64,000 nucleotides of DNA from Fibrobacter sp. UWB10 (GCF_900182935.1 NZ_FXUE01000005.1:124001-188000); one strand, 5' to 3'. Counted from the stretch's first letter, positions 8,317-18,102 are shown. Notes: generated from the letters alone by a model not told the origin. Numbers and translations are program-made.

Positions 8317-9738
8317 CTAGAACTTATTGAAGAAATCCCATGTGGCCTGCGGAACCCAAGTTTTATTCTGGCCGGGGTCCTTGTGATCCCAGATGTGGCC
8401 GCCGTTCTGTGTGCACCAGCGAACCGGGAAGCGTTCTTCAACAGTAGTGTAATCGTAGCACACGTGCGGACCGTTGCCGCCGTATTCCTGGGCCTTTTCG
8501 TTTTTGGCCTTGCCGCCTTCGGAGTTGAGTTCCAGGATGATATCGCGAGCGGCGCGACCCATCGTCGGAGTGCAAAGGTTGTCTTGCAAGCCAAGCACAC
8601 CCATCCAACCGACACCCTTCTTTTGGCGCTGCGGGAGCCAGATGTTACGTTCGGCAGTTTCGTATACAGCTACAGCACGGAGCACATCCTGATGGTTCCA
8701 GGAAAGGCCATTGCTGAACATGGAGCCGTAGCTAAATCCAGTCGAGAACACGCGGCTAGAGTCAATGCAAAGGTTGCTCTGCAAATCGGCCAAAAGTTCA
8801 TCGAAGAGCAGGTAGTCATCTTGACCCCACGGGGCCTGGTTTCCGTTACCTTCCGGCGCAACGAAGATTGCCGTCTTTTGGGTATCGAGCGGTTTTAAAC
8901 CATAATAGCCTTCTTGCTGCACACCGCCGGCCCAGCCACCCATGCAATGCATGCCGAAAATAAGCTTGTACGGTTTCTTGTTGTCATAATTATCGGGAAT
9001 ATCAATGCGGATAGTGCGCTTGCCCTTGCTCCACTGGAATTCGTAGCTGCCGGACTTGACGCGGCTCCAAGTCTTGCCGCAACCACGCGTGGGAACCGGA
9101 TCGTTCTTCAAGCCCCAACCGTAGGCATACTGCGGTTCCTGTTTTTGCTTTTTGAGCGTGAGAGCCAAATTCGTATCGAGATTGGTGAGCACCACCGAAA
9201 GCGTATCGAAGCCATCGGCGATGACCTTGAGCGTTTCGGTCGTTGTCAACCTCTTGAGAGCCGTCTTTGTGTTGCCACTATAAGACGAACCATAATTACC
9301 GTTCGATGTAAAGCGAATGCTACGCTGAGCCGATCCGATTTTTACGTTCGCATAATAAGAACCCTGAGCCTTGACACAAGCCTGCAAATCGAGGCTGCCC
9401 GAACCATAAAGGGTTTCGCTCAACAGGCGATTGCCCATCATGTCGAAGATTTGGACTTGTACGGGTTCGCTGGAACGTTGAGAAAACGAAAGCACACCGT
9501 TATTGACGCTTATATAGCCCGGAAGCACGCGCCCCATCACGGACATTTCCTCTTCATGGAATTTAAATTCACCTTTGTCATCGGTCGTTGTCGAAAGACC
9601 TTTTTTGACAAGCGAAACAGCAGCACCACTAACGGCGCCGCCCTGATCATCACTCACTTTGCCCGTAAGCGTATAGGCACTAGCCGATACAGCCATTGCG
9701 CAAGCGAGAGCTAGAGGTTCCCAAACACTCTTTTTCAT
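8317..9738 (-). CDS. secreted CE1-type esterase with N-terminal accessory domains
   Basis: The 473-residue protein has a signal peptide (1-21), then a carboxypeptidase regulatory-like beta sandwich (about 22-65, TLTGKVSDDQGGAVSGAAV), then a segment (about 90-145) with IFDMMGNRLL and YYANVKIG that resembles the C-terminal sorting-type module of Fibrobacter surface enzymes. The catalytic part (205-473) is an alpha/beta hydrolase of the feruloyl/acetylxylan esterase (CE1, LpqC/PHB depolymerase-like) kind: nucleophile GFSYG with Ser336, likely Asp386 (GLQDN) and His448 (GGHIW). It would cleave ester side groups from xylan outside the cell. The position of the sorting-like segment before the catalytic domain is unusual. 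Confidence 0.85.
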   Translation of the reverse strand: MKKSVWEPLALACAMAVSASAYTLTGKVSDDQGGAVSGAAVSLVKKGLSTTTDDKGEFKFHEEEMSVMGRVLPGYISVNNGVLSFSQRSSEPVQVQIFDMMGNRLLSETLYGSGSLDLQACVKAQGSYYANVKIGSAQRSIRFTSNGNYGSSYSGNTKTALKRLTTTETLKVIADGFDTLSVVLTNLDTNLALTLKKQKQEPQYAYGWGLKNDPVPTRGCGKTWSRVKSGSYEFQWSKGKRTIRIDIPDNYDNKKPYKLIFGMHCMGGWAGGVQQEGYYGLKPLDTQKTAIFVAPEGNGNQAPWGQDDYLLFDELLADLQSNLCIDSSRVFSTGFSYGSMFSNGLSWNHQDVLRAVAVYETAERNIWLPQRQKKGVGWMGVLGLQDNLCTPTMGRAARDIILELNSEGGKAKNEKAQEYGGNGPHVCYDYTTVEERFPVRWCTQNGGHIWDHKDPGQNKTWVPQATWDFFNKF

Positions 9739-9947
9739 AAATGCTCCTTTATTGCTATTTATGAAAATAATTTCAAATGTTGGCTATATTCCACGCCAAG
9801 ACGCAATTGCTTTGGACAAAATATCCAAAAGAGGTTTAGGGATATTTACAAGAGTATCGATTTACAACCTTTTTTCACACGTATTTAAAAGGAATAGGGC
9901 GGAATATACTATTTTATTACATAAATAACATTTAGTTTGGAGAAAAT
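9739..9947. promoter_or_regulatory. divergent intergenic region, esterase / outer-membrane protein
   Basis: This AT-rich 209-base gap separates divergent genes and should hold promoters for both. On the plus strand TATACT at 9905-9910 is a plausible -10 element for the outer-membrane protein, whose ATG at 9948 follows the ribosome binding sequence GGAG. I could not place a convincing -35 box. Confidence 0.4.
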
Positions 9948-10895
9948 ATGAAAAAGCTTTGGACGCTCTTTGCCAGCTCACTCTTGCTCGCATCAGTCTC
10001 TTTCGCACAAGACGACTTCGAATCTGAATACGAAGCCCAAGCCGAAGAACAGGTCGCCGACCAGCCCTCTGACCAATTCAACGACCAAACCGAAGATCAA
10101 TTTGCAGACCAGGCTAGCGAACCTGCCGAAGAAGCAGAACAGGCAAGCAATACCGAAGCCGCCCCTAGCCAGCCCGTTGTTCCGCAGTACCAGGCTCAGG
10201 ATAACACGCAGGCTACCGAACCGGCCAACACACAAAATGACGATTACGCAGAATCTAAACCGGCCGTCAACAAAACGGGCTTCGGTTTAAGGCTCGCTTT
10301 CGATTACGGCAGAATGTTCGGATTCAAGGATGACTTGGACAACGACAGCGATATCAGCGGCACACCGTCTGGCTTTGGTTTTGAAGGCGGTCTCATGGTT
10401 CGCGTCCAGATGATACCCAACCTTTTCTTTGCTCCCGAAATCAACGTGGCCTACATAAGCACCAACCACGAATACATGGATCATGAACGCAAATACACCA
10501 CCACAGATTTGGAAATTCCCTTGATGCTGCGCGGCGTTATCGCTGATAAGTTCTACGTATCGGGCGGTGCACAAATCAACTTGACCATAAACAGCAAGTC
10601 TGAAATCGACCCCATCGAAAATTCCGTTCTCAATTTCAAGATCGAAACCACCGAAAAAGTGGAACAGGCAACCTTTGGCGTAGGCATTGTCGCTGGCGCC
10701 GGTTACAATATTGTTGCAGGACTTTTTGTTGATTTACGCTTCTACATGGGACTCTCCGAACTTTACCCGGACGTAAAATCTCTCGACGACTACGCAGACG
10801 GCGATACCGCCGAAGAAGGCGAATATTCTCTGGTCAATATGTCTGGCGCAAGAATGATGAAGTTCAAGGCAGGCATTAGCTACTGGTTCATGTAA
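9948..10895 (+). CDS. outer-membrane beta-barrel protein with acidic Gln/Asp-rich linker
   Basis: The 315-residue protein begins with a signal peptide (1-20, cleaved near SFA-QD). Residues about 21-105 are low complexity, rich in Glu, Asp, Gln, Ala and Pro, with repeated DQ-containing units (DQPSDQFNDQTEDQFADQ). Residues 109-315 alternate polar and hydrophobic residues and end in an aromatic residue cluster (YWFM), as in small outer-membrane beta-barrels of the PorT/OMP_b-brl_2 type. The linker may sit in the periplasm near peptidoglycan. No ligand or partner can be named. The next gene, nnr, starts only 18 bases downstream. Confidence 0.8.
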   Translation: MKKLWTLFASSLLLASVSFAQDDFESEYEAQAEEQVADQPSDQFNDQTEDQFADQASEPAEEAEQASNTEAAPSQPVVPQYQAQDNTQATEPANTQNDDYAESKPAVNKTGFGLRLAFDYGRMFGFKDDLDNDSDISGTPSGFGFEGGLMVRVQMIPNLFFAPEINVAYISTNHEYMDHERKYTTTDLEIPLMLRGVIADKFYVSGGAQINLTINSKSEIDPIENSVLNFKIETTEKVEQATFGVGIVAGAGYNIVAGLFVDLRFYMGLSELYPDVKSLDDYADGDTAEEGEYSLVNMSGARMMKFKAGISYWFM

Positions 10896-10913
10896 TGCAA
10901 TAAAAGTAATAGT

Positions 10914-12554
10914 ATGAAAAACCTTTTTGGTCTTACATACAAAGAATGCGCTCCGGTAGTGACTGCCGAAGCCATGCGTTTTCTTGACGGCGACACCAAG
11001 AGAAGCCGCGTTTCGACATCGGGATTTTCTCCGTTCTGGGATCCACAAGCAGGCATAGAATCCGCAAACATCGACGAGTTCGAAACCGCAATCGATGCCG
11101 GATACGGCCTCATGAAACTTGCGGGCCGAAAGCTCTTTGAAAAAGCAGTCGCCATGCTCGGCGAAAAGCCCGAAAGCAAAACCGTTGCCGTATTTGTCGG
11201 TGGCGGAAACAACGGCGGTGACGGACTTGTTCTTGCAAAATTGCTGATAGATGCGGGCATTCCCTGCACCATCTATTCGCTTGCCCAGGCTGAGACTTTC
11301 AAGAACGAAGCCGCCATGGCCTACAAGGATTTTTCGGAAAGTGGCGGCAAGCTGATTTACATAAATGACCTTCCCGTTCACGACCCCAAGTTCGCACTTG
11401 CTGTGGACTGCATGCTCGGCAATGGAGCCTCGGGCGAACTTCGCCCAGCATTTGCACGAGTGGTAATTGCTCTGAACGACTGGAACATTCCGATTCTTGC
11501 AGCAGATTCTCCCACCGGTTTTGATTCTTCGGAACACCGCTGCGGCGAAAACTGCGTTCACGCCACCGAGACGCTTGTTTTCGGGCTACCGCGCTTGGAC
11601 GCCTACACCAACGAAGGCGCCCGCGTTTTCGGCAAGACTAGCGTTGAACCGCTTGATTATCCGGACAGTCAAATCGACAAAGTTTTGTCGGGCGTTTTCC
11701 TGGCAACCGAAGACATCATTCCCGCCCTGCTCCCCGACCGCGACGAATTTGGCGACAAGCGTAGCCAAGGTACAGCCATGGTGATTGCTGGTTCCGGCAA
11801 TATGACCGGTGCCGCCGCCCTTTGTACCAAGGCATGCCTCCGCAGCGGTGCAGGCCTTGTCACGACCGCGACACCAAAGGCCTTACTCCCGGCGTTGCAA
11901 TCAAAGCTTGACGAGCCCGTATTCTACGGAATCGGAGATGCTACGACGGACAAGCTTTCGATTATGCACTTGATGCAGTTGCAAGATTTAGCGATGCACC
12001 AGAATGCCATTGCTATTGGCCCTGGTCTTGGAACCGACACCGAAACGCAAGATGCCGTCCGCATGTTCTTGACCGGATTGCAGATTCCCGTGGTTGTCGA
12101 TGCCGACGCCATTAATGCCTGCGGTTCCGCATTCTTCTGCATGGAAGGCGGCCCCACGAATGCCATTATCACGCCGCACAAGCGTGAATGGGAACGCAAC
12201 TTTGGCCCGCTTCCGGCAAACGAGAATTTCTATCCGGAATACCTGCAACAGTTTGCGACACAGTTCAAGATTACAATCGTTCTAAAGGGTTGCCCCATTT
12301 ATGTGGCGATTCCCGATGGACGCGTGTACGTGATTCCGGCCCGCAATTCTGGCCTTGCTAAAGGCGGCGCAGGCGATGTGCTTACCGGCATTATCACAGC
12401 TCTCCTTGCACAAGGTTTGCCGACCGCTGAAGCAGCCGTACTCGGCGCACTCCTGCACCAGAAAGCCGGCAGACTCACGCGCGAAAAAATGGGAGCATTC
12501 GGCATGCTCCCGACTGACGTCATTGAAATGTTGCCCGCAGCATTCGGTTGCTAA
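10914..12554 (+). CDS. nnr: bifunctional NAD(P)H-hydrate epimerase / ADP-dependent dehydratase
   Basis: The 546-residue protein repairs hydrated NADH and NADPH. The N-terminal YjeF-type epimerase domain carries VGGGNNGGDGLVLA (95-108), the C-terminal ribokinase-like dehydratase carries VIAGSGNMTGAA, IGPGLG and the phosphate-binding GLAKGGAGDVLTG near residue 480. Length matches the usual fusion. It lies close behind the outer-membrane protein gene, which may place the two on one transcript, and converges on the flavodiiron gene with only 18 bases between the stops. A cytoplasmic housekeeping enzyme. Confidence 0.96.
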   Translation: MKNLFGLTYKECAPVVTAEAMRFLDGDTKRSRVSTSGFSPFWDPQAGIESANIDEFETAIDAGYGLMKLAGRKLFEKAVAMLGEKPESKTVAVFVGGGNNGGDGLVLAKLLIDAGIPCTIYSLAQAETFKNEAAMAYKDFSESGGKLIYINDLPVHDPKFALAVDCMLGNGASGELRPAFARVVIALNDWNIPILAADSPTGFDSSEHRCGENCVHATETLVFGLPRLDAYTNEGARVFGKTSVEPLDYPDSQIDKVLSGVFLATEDIIPALLPDRDEFGDKRSQGTAMVIAGSGNMTGAAALCTKACLRSGAGLVTTATPKALLPALQSKLDEPVFYGIGDATTDKLSIMHLMQLQDLAMHQNAIAIGPGLGTDTETQDAVRMFLTGLQIPVVVDADAINACGSAFFCMEGGPTNAIITPHKREWERNFGPLPANENFYPEYLQQFATQFKITIVLKGCPIYVAIPDGRVYVIPARNSGLAKGGAGDVLTGIITALLAQGLPTAEAAVLGALLHQKAGRLTREKMGAFGMLPTDVIEMLPAAFGC

Positions 12555-12572
12555 TCGGGCTCATTCTATCTA

Positions 12573-13730
12573 CTAAACCATCTCGGCCACAAGCTTATCC
12601 ATCGCTGCTTCGGACTCGGCGCTGAGCGTCGACTTCACCGTTACCACGGTTTCGGCGAGCGTCACGTTCTTGAGCGTGGCGAGGATTTCCGTCATTTTCT
12701 TAGCGGCCATGGGAGCCCAAGTGCCGTTTTCCACGACACCCACCTTGCGGTTAGAATAGTTCTTTGCCTTGAGGTGATTGAGGAAATCTTCCATCACCGG
12801 GAAGAGGCCCGCGTCATACGTGGGAGCGGCCACCACCATGCGGTCGTAACGGAAGGCGTCTTCGATGACTTCGGCCATGTCGCTGCGGGCAAGGTCAGAG
12901 ACCACGACCTTTTCGACACCGGCGGCGGTCAACTTTTCGGCAAGCTTTTCAGCGGCCTTCTTGGTTCCACCGTAGATCGAGGCAAATGCCACGAGCACGC
13001 CCTTGTCTTCGGGAGCGTAGCTGCTCCAGGTGTTGTACTTGTCGATGTAGTAACCGAGATTTTCGGTGAGCACGGGGCCATGCAACGGGCAAATCGTCTT
13101 GATGTCGAGTGCAGCCGCCTTCTTGAGAACCGCCTGCACCTGGTTGCCGTACTTGCCCACGATATTGAAGTAGTAGCGGCGGGCTTCGCATGCCCAGTCA
13201 TCCGGGTCGGCATCGTACACGCCGAACTTGCCGAATGCATCGGCTGCGAACAGCACCTTTTCACTCTGTTCATAGCTGAACAGCACTTCGGGCCAGTGTA
13301 CCATCGGGGCACCGATAAACTGTAACGTGTGCGCACCGAGCGAAAGCGTATCGCCTTCCTTCACGGTCTGCTTCTTGACCGATTCAGGGAGAGTCATGAA
13401 CTGCGGCAGGAGCGCGAAAGCCTTCGCCGAAGAAACAAGCGTTGCTTCCGGGTACTTCGCCACAAAATCAGCAATGCCACCGGCATGGTCCGGTTCCAGG
13501 TGGTGAATTACCAAGTAATCCGGCTTGCGGCCAGCGAGAGCGGCTTCCAGATTGGCAAGCCACTCGCCCACCTTGTGCGCATCGACCGTATCCGTCACGG
13601 CAATCTTTTCGTCTACAATCACATAAGAATTGTACGCCATGCCCTCGGGCACCACATACTGACCTTCGAACAAATCGATGTCGCGGTCATCGACACCGAC
13701 GTACTTGATATTTTCGCTAAAATTCTTCAT
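12573..13730 (-). CDS. fprA: flavodiiron protein (A-type flavoprotein)
   Basis: The 385-residue protein joins a metallo-beta-lactamase-fold diiron domain (about 1-245) to a flavodoxin domain (about 250-385). The diiron ligands are visible: HLEPDH (His77, Glu79, Asp81, His82), His145 in APMVHWPE, Asp164 in FAADAFG and His217 in CPLHGPV. The flavodoxin part starts at VLVAFASIYGGTKKAAE. The family reduces O2 to water and/or NO to N2O with electrons from rubredoxin or similar donors, protecting anaerobes. The sequence does not tell O2 from NO preference, and no rubredoxin gene is adjacent. Confidence 0.94.
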   Translation of the reverse strand: MKNFSENIKYVGVDDRDIDLFEGQYVVPEGMAYNSYVIVDEKIAVTDTVDAHKVGEWLANLEAALAGRKPDYLVIHHLEPDHAGGIADFVAKYPEATLVSSAKAFALLPQFMTLPESVKKQTVKEGDTLSLGAHTLQFIGAPMVHWPEVLFSYEQSEKVLFAADAFGKFGVYDADPDDWACEARRYYFNIVGKYGNQVQAVLKKAAALDIKTICPLHGPVLTENLGYYIDKYNTWSSYAPEDKGVLVAFASIYGGTKKAAEKLAEKLTAAGVEKVVVSDLARSDMAEVIEDAFRYDRMVVAAPTYDAGLFPVMEDFLNHLKAKNYSNRKVGVVENGTWAPMAAKKMTEILATLKNVTLAETVVTVKSTLSAESEAAMDKLVAEMV

Positions 13731-13756
13731 AGAGACTCCTTTTTGAGGAAAATATA

Positions 13757-14536
13757 CTAATCCTTCACGCAGCGGACAGGATATGCATTTATCTTTGCAA
13801 AATCATAGTAATCACCAACATACACATAATAATCTACATTCGTAACGTACATTGTAACAGCATAGAATTCATCCCTTGATGCCGTACTCCAGTATGCCGT
13901 ATACGTATCCCATCGGAGAAAGAATCCATATTGTCCATCATGATAATACATCGGAGAAACTGGAGCAACAGAGAACGAATAATCATCGGTTCCATTACTA
14001 TACCAACCTGTTGTCGTCTTTAGTTTGTCGCCGATAAAGTTGCCATATCCAATCGCATGAAAAAGATTATTCCACTCTTCTTCACTCGGAAGATGCCAGC
14101 CCGCAGGGCAAACACCCCGAACCACTGCAGCATGGTTGCATTCTGAACCATAACCACATCCCTTGCCGTTATCGGTAAAAACGCCAGCGCTATCCATTGC
14201 GGCGCTCCATAAATACAAACGACCATCTATTCCGCAATATTCAAGAGTATCGTTGTAACAAAAGCTACTTGAATCCATAGACGAAGTAGGCTGCAAGTAA
14301 CGGTAATTCAAATTTTCTTTCATCCACCAAAGATCGTGGATTTTCACTGTTTTATATGTCTGACCATCACGTTCATCCGTCAGCAATCCATACTCACAAT
14401 TATCTTCGGAATTCGATCGACAGGGAGGAACTTTCTCCATAATCCAAGCATCTGGGTTGCCAGATTCGTCACTACCGCAGGCAGCAAGGAATGCCGCAAC
14501 GAACACGAACGGCACAATTTTTGCATTCTTTTTCAT
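13757..14536 (-). CDS. lipoprotein with Fibrobacter succinogenes major paralogous domain
   Basis: The 259-residue protein has a lipoprotein signal with the lipidated Cys at residue 20 (AACGSD). The rest matches the FISUMP domain (TIGR02145): GQTYKTVKIHDLWWMKENLNY, SFCYNDTLEYCGIDGRLYLWSAAM, GVCPAGWHLPSEEEWNNL, and a C-terminal AYPVRCVKD. The family is greatly expanded in Fibrobacter and its function is unknown; the fold resembles formylglycine-enzyme/C-lectin-like domains in places. The several Cys residues may form disulfides outside the cytoplasm. This gene is the best organism marker in the window. Confidence 0.93.
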   Translation of the reverse strand: MKKNAKIVPFVFVAAFLAACGSDESGNPDAWIMEKVPPCRSNSEDNCEYGLLTDERDGQTYKTVKIHDLWWMKENLNYRYLQPTSSMDSSSFCYNDTLEYCGIDGRLYLWSAAMDSAGVFTDNGKGCGYGSECNHAAVVRGVCPAGWHLPSEEEWNNLFHAIGYGNFIGDKLKTTTGWYSNGTDDYSFSVAPVSPMYYHDGQYGFFLRWDTYTAYWSTASRDEFYAVTMYVTNVDYYVYVGDYYDFAKINAYPVRCVKD

Positions 14537-14539
14537 GGT

Positions 14540-15241
14540 TTAATCTTCCAAGAAATACTGCACGTTCGTCACGACGCGGACTTTCTTGATGTACGGCGTA
14601 TTTTCGTCGCGGTTTTCGATAGAGAATACGCCCTGCGTTGCCGTCTTGATTTTGCCGAGTTTGCTATCGGAATCTTTCGCAAACTTTTCGGCAGCACTCC
14701 TTGCGTTCTTAGTCGCTTCGTCAATCATGGCGGGCTTGATTTCGTTGAGGCCGTTAAAGCTATAAACGGTGCGGTACTGGTAATCGCCTCCACTAAAGGC
14801 GATTCCATGTTTCAGGAGTTCGCCCTGTTTTTCCATGGCCTTACGGACAAGTTCCACATTATTCGTGGCCACCGTTGCTACAACTGTCGCGACATAACGA
14901 TAAGCATGCTTGCCGCCGCTGTACAGTTCGCCATCGGCATCGACAATCGCCGGAGTCGAGTAAGTGATATTTTCTTTTTGAATGCCGTTTTCGAGCAGGA
15001 ACTTTTCAAGTATCTGCGACTTGGACTGTAACGTTGCTGAAAGTTCGGCAAGATCGTTACCCACCTCTTTGTACACAATCGGCCAAATCACAAAATCAGC
15101 CGAAACTTCGCGTTCGGCAAGTCCGCGCACAAACACCACGCGGTCACGGTCCTTGACATCAATTTGAGCGCGATAGAAAAAAGCACCCAAGCACAAAATG
15201 GCCACCGCCAAAATGATTGCTTCTTTAACTCTTGATTGCAT
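14540..15241 (-). CDS. SIMPL domain protein, membrane anchored
   Basis: The 233-residue protein starts at the ATG at 15241, supported by AAAAAAGGAG eight bases upstream; a longer frame upstream runs antisense into polA and is unlikely. An N-terminal hydrophobic segment (about 8-22) anchors it or is a signal peptide. The rest fits the SIMPL/DUF541 fold: VRGLAEREVSADFVIWPI and a central SKSQILEKFLLENG helix. Such proteins are periplasmic or membrane-bound and include the E. coli YggE oxidative-stress protein, but the biochemical role is unclear. Gap to the next minus gene (FISUMP lipoprotein) is 3 bases, so the two are cotranscribed. Confidence 0.88.
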   Translation of the reverse strand: MQSRVKEAIILAVAILCLGAFFYRAQIDVKDRDRVVFVRGLAEREVSADFVIWPIVYKEVGNDLAELSATLQSKSQILEKFLLENGIQKENITYSTPAIVDADGELYSGGKHAYRYVATVVATVATNNVELVRKAMEKQGELLKHGIAFSGGDYQYRTVYSFNGLNEIKPAMIDEATKNARSAAEKFAKDSDSKLGKIKTATQGVFSIENRDENTPYIKKVRVVTNVQYFLED

Positions 15242-15294
15242 ATCCAACTCCTTTTTTACATAAATCCAATATACAAATTTTCTACATTCAATGC

Positions 15295-18102
15295 ATGCCT
15301 GAAAAGACTCTACTTTTGCTCGACTCTTACGCGCTTGCGTTCCGCATGTTTTACGCCTATTCGCAGAACCCGCTGAAAAACAGCCAGGGCGAAGAGGTCT
15401 CGATGATGCACGGCTACTGGGGTGCAGTGCTCCGCATTCTTGCAAAGCACAAGCCGACGCATTTCGCCATTGCACGCGACGTGGCGCACACCAAGACCTT
15501 CAGGCACGAACTTTACCCCGACTACAAGGCCAATCGCGGGCCCATGCCCGAAGAAATGGCGGCTCAAATGCCGCTCCTTGGCGAAAGTCTAGAAGCAAGC
15601 GGAATTCCGCTCTTGTCGGAACCGGGTTACGAAGCGGACGACGTGATGGCAAGTACCGCCATGGCCGCGGTCGAAGCAGGCTTTGACCATGTGGTGATTC
15701 TAAGTAAAGACAAGGACATGTCGCAAATCGTAACCGACAAGATCCATCTTTTCCATTTGACGAAAGGCGCCGACGGCATTGACTTTGGCCCGGAACAGGT
15801 GCTTGAAAAATACGGTCTTCCGCCCGAAAAAATCCGCGACTACTTGGCACTCATGGGTGACGCAAGCGATAACGTTCCCGGCGTTCCGAAAGTAGGTCCG
15901 AAAACAGCCATCCAGTTGCTGAATGACTTTGGCGACATGGACAACCTTTACGCAAACCTGGATAAAGTGACCAAGAAGGGTTTGCATGACAATCTGGAAA
16001 ACAACCGCGAGAAAGCATTCCTCAGCCGCGAACTGGTGACGCTCCAGACCAAGCGCGCCTTTAGCGGTAATCTCGACACGCTGGAATACAACGGTCTGCA
16101 CGTGGATACTTTGGCGCAGATGTTCAAGGACCACGAAATCAACAGCCTGCTTCGCCTTTTGGAAGGCATTCCGAGCAAGACGGGCTTTGTGCGCGAAAGC
16201 GACGGCACCGGAAGCGCCGATTCTGCGAATGGTGACGCCGTAGTAAGCGCCGATTTCCCGGTCGATGTTCCGCCGACATACATTTGTGTTGACACCGATG
16301 AAATCTTCGAGCAGATGAAGGCCGAATTTGCCGCCGCAAGCACTGTGGGCATCGACACCGAAACGGATGGTCTCGACCCCATGCAATGCAACCTCGTAGG
16401 GCTTTGCCTTTCGGCAGACCCCGCCAAGGGCTACTACATTCCACTGGGACATTCTGATGAAATCGGATTCCCGCTGCCGACAGGTCCCAAGGGCAATTAC
16501 GACTTGAACAAGGTCAAGGCATGGTTTAGTGAATTTATTCAATCGCCGCGCGAACTCGTTTTCCATAACGCGAAATTTGATTTGCACGTGCTTGCCCGCA
16601 CATTCAAGATTCCGCAGAGCGCTATCGACAACGCAAATCTCATCGACACGCTGATTGCGGCTTGGATGCTTTCGCCGGGGCAATCGGGCCTTGGCCTCGA
16701 CAACCAGGTGATGCAACGCCTGCAGCACGAAATGATTCCGATTGAGAATTTGATTGGCCGCGGCAAGAACCAGATTACCTTCAACCGCGTAAACATCAAG
16801 GACGCGACGGAATACGGCGCCGAAGATGCGGTCTATACGCTTCGCCTGTGGGAACCTCTCAAGAAGGAACTCGAAAAGCTCGATTATGTGAAGTATTTCT
16901 TCGAGCAGGAAATGCCTCTCTTGAAGGTTCTTTTCCAGATGGAATCTGTGGGTGTCGCCATCGATGTTCCGGCCCTCAAGACGCTGGAGCAGGAACTGCA
17001 GCGCCGCATCGAAAACTTGGAAAAAGAAATCTGCGACATGGCCGGTTTCGAATTCAACATCGGTTCGCCCAAGCAACTCGGCGAAGTCCTTTTCGATACG
17101 CTCGGACTCCCCGAAATCAAGAAGCGCAGCACCGACGCCGTCGTTCTCGAAGAACTCAGCTTCAAGGCGCCACATCCAATCGTTTTCGCCGTCATCGAAT
17201 ACCGCGAACTCAAGAAAATGCAGAGCACCTACATCACGGTGCTTCCGACGCTGGTGAATCCGGATACCAAGCGCATTCACACGAGCTTTATCCAGTGGGG
17301 CACCGCAACGGGCCGCCTCTCTAGCCGCGATCCGAACCTGCAGAACATTCCCGTACGCAGCGACCTCGGCAAAAAGATTCGCGCCTCGTTCGTGCCGCAA
17401 AGCAAAGACAACGTGATTCTCGCCGTAGACTACTCGCAGATTGAATTGCGCATGCTCGCCCACTTGAGTGGCGACGAAGCGCTCATCGAAAGCTACAAGG
17501 AAGGCATCGACATTCACGCCCGTACCGCCGCAGCCATTTACGGAGTCAATCTCGACGAAGTCAACAGCGACATGCGCCGCGACGCCAAGGTGGTGAATTT
17601 CGGCGTACTCTACGGCATGACGGCCTTCCGCTTAAGCCGCGACCTGAAAATTCCGATGTCGCAGGCGAAGGACTTTATTACCGGCTACTTCGACATGTAC
17701 AAGGGCGTGCAGCAATACATCGAAGACATCAAGGCGGCCGCCCACCGCGACGGTTACGTGGAAACGCTTTCGGGCCGCCGCCGCTACATTGCAGGCATCG
17801 ATAGCAGCGACCGCATGGAATCGCAAATGGCCGAGCGCATGGCCGTGAATACTCCCGTCCAAGGCTCCGCCGCAGACCTCATCAAGATTGCGATGATCCG
17901 CATTCAAAAACGAATCAACGAAGAAAACTTGCCGCTCAAGATGATGTTGCAAGTCCATGACGAACTTGTATTCGAATGCCCCCGCGACCAGGTGGAACCC
18001 ATGTCGCAAATGGTCAAGGCCGAAATGGAAGGCGCCATGCAGCTCAAGGTTCCGCTTGTCGCAAGCGTCGGCTTCGGCGAGAACTGGCTAGAGGCACATT
18101 AA
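15295..18102 (+). CDS. polA: DNA polymerase I
   Basis: The 935-residue enzyme fills gaps and removes RNA primers. The 5'-3' nuclease domain occupies about 1-290 (YEADDVMAS, GDASDNVPGVPKVGPKTA), the 3'-5' exonuclease about 330-520 with an intact DTETDGLDP motif near 352, so proofreading is probably active. The family A polymerase domain follows, with motif A DYSQIELRMLAHL near 711, the O-helix region RRDAKVVNFGVLYG and motif C QVHDELVFE near 885. I start it at the ATG at 15295 (MPEKTL); no Shine-Dalgarno sequence precedes it. It diverges from the SIMPL gene over 53 bases. Confidence 0.97.
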   Translation: MPEKTLLLLDSYALAFRMFYAYSQNPLKNSQGEEVSMMHGYWGAVLRILAKHKPTHFAIARDVAHTKTFRHELYPDYKANRGPMPEEMAAQMPLLGESLEASGIPLLSEPGYEADDVMASTAMAAVEAGFDHVVILSKDKDMSQIVTDKIHLFHLTKGADGIDFGPEQVLEKYGLPPEKIRDYLALMGDASDNVPGVPKVGPKTAIQLLNDFGDMDNLYANLDKVTKKGLHDNLENNREKAFLSRELVTLQTKRAFSGNLDTLEYNGLHVDTLAQMFKDHEINSLLRLLEGIPSKTGFVRESDGTGSADSANGDAVVSADFPVDVPPTYICVDTDEIFEQMKAEFAAASTVGIDTETDGLDPMQCNLVGLCLSADPAKGYYIPLGHSDEIGFPLPTGPKGNYDLNKVKAWFSEFIQSPRELVFHNAKFDLHVLARTFKIPQSAIDNANLIDTLIAAWMLSPGQSGLGLDNQVMQRLQHEMIPIENLIGRGKNQITFNRVNIKDATEYGAEDAVYTLRLWEPLKKELEKLDYVKYFFEQEMPLLKVLFQMESVGVAIDVPALKTLEQELQRRIENLEKEICDMAGFEFNIGSPKQLGEVLFDTLGLPEIKKRSTDAVVLEELSFKAPHPIVFAVIEYRELKKMQSTYITVLPTLVNPDTKRIHTSFIQWGTATGRLSSRDPNLQNIPVRSDLGKKIRASFVPQSKDNVILAVDYSQIELRMLAHLSGDEALIESYKEGIDIHARTAAAIYGVNLDEVNSDMRRDAKVVNFGVLYGMTAFRLSRDLKIPMSQAKDFITGYFDMYKGVQQYIEDIKAAAHRDGYVETLSGRRRYIAGIDSSDRMESQMAERMAVNTPVQGSAADLIKIAMIRIQKRINEENLPLKMMLQVHDELVFECPRDQVEPMSQMVKAEMEGAMQLKVPLVASVGFGENWLEAH

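Noticed and set aside
9948-10895. Tandem DQ-rich codons as a CRISPR-like or minisatellite repeat
   Set aside because: The repeats are irregular, lie in frame within a protein linker and have no spacer structure.
15700-17517. 605-codon open frame antisense to polA
   Set aside because: Shadow of the polymerase gene; the sense frame has all family motifs.
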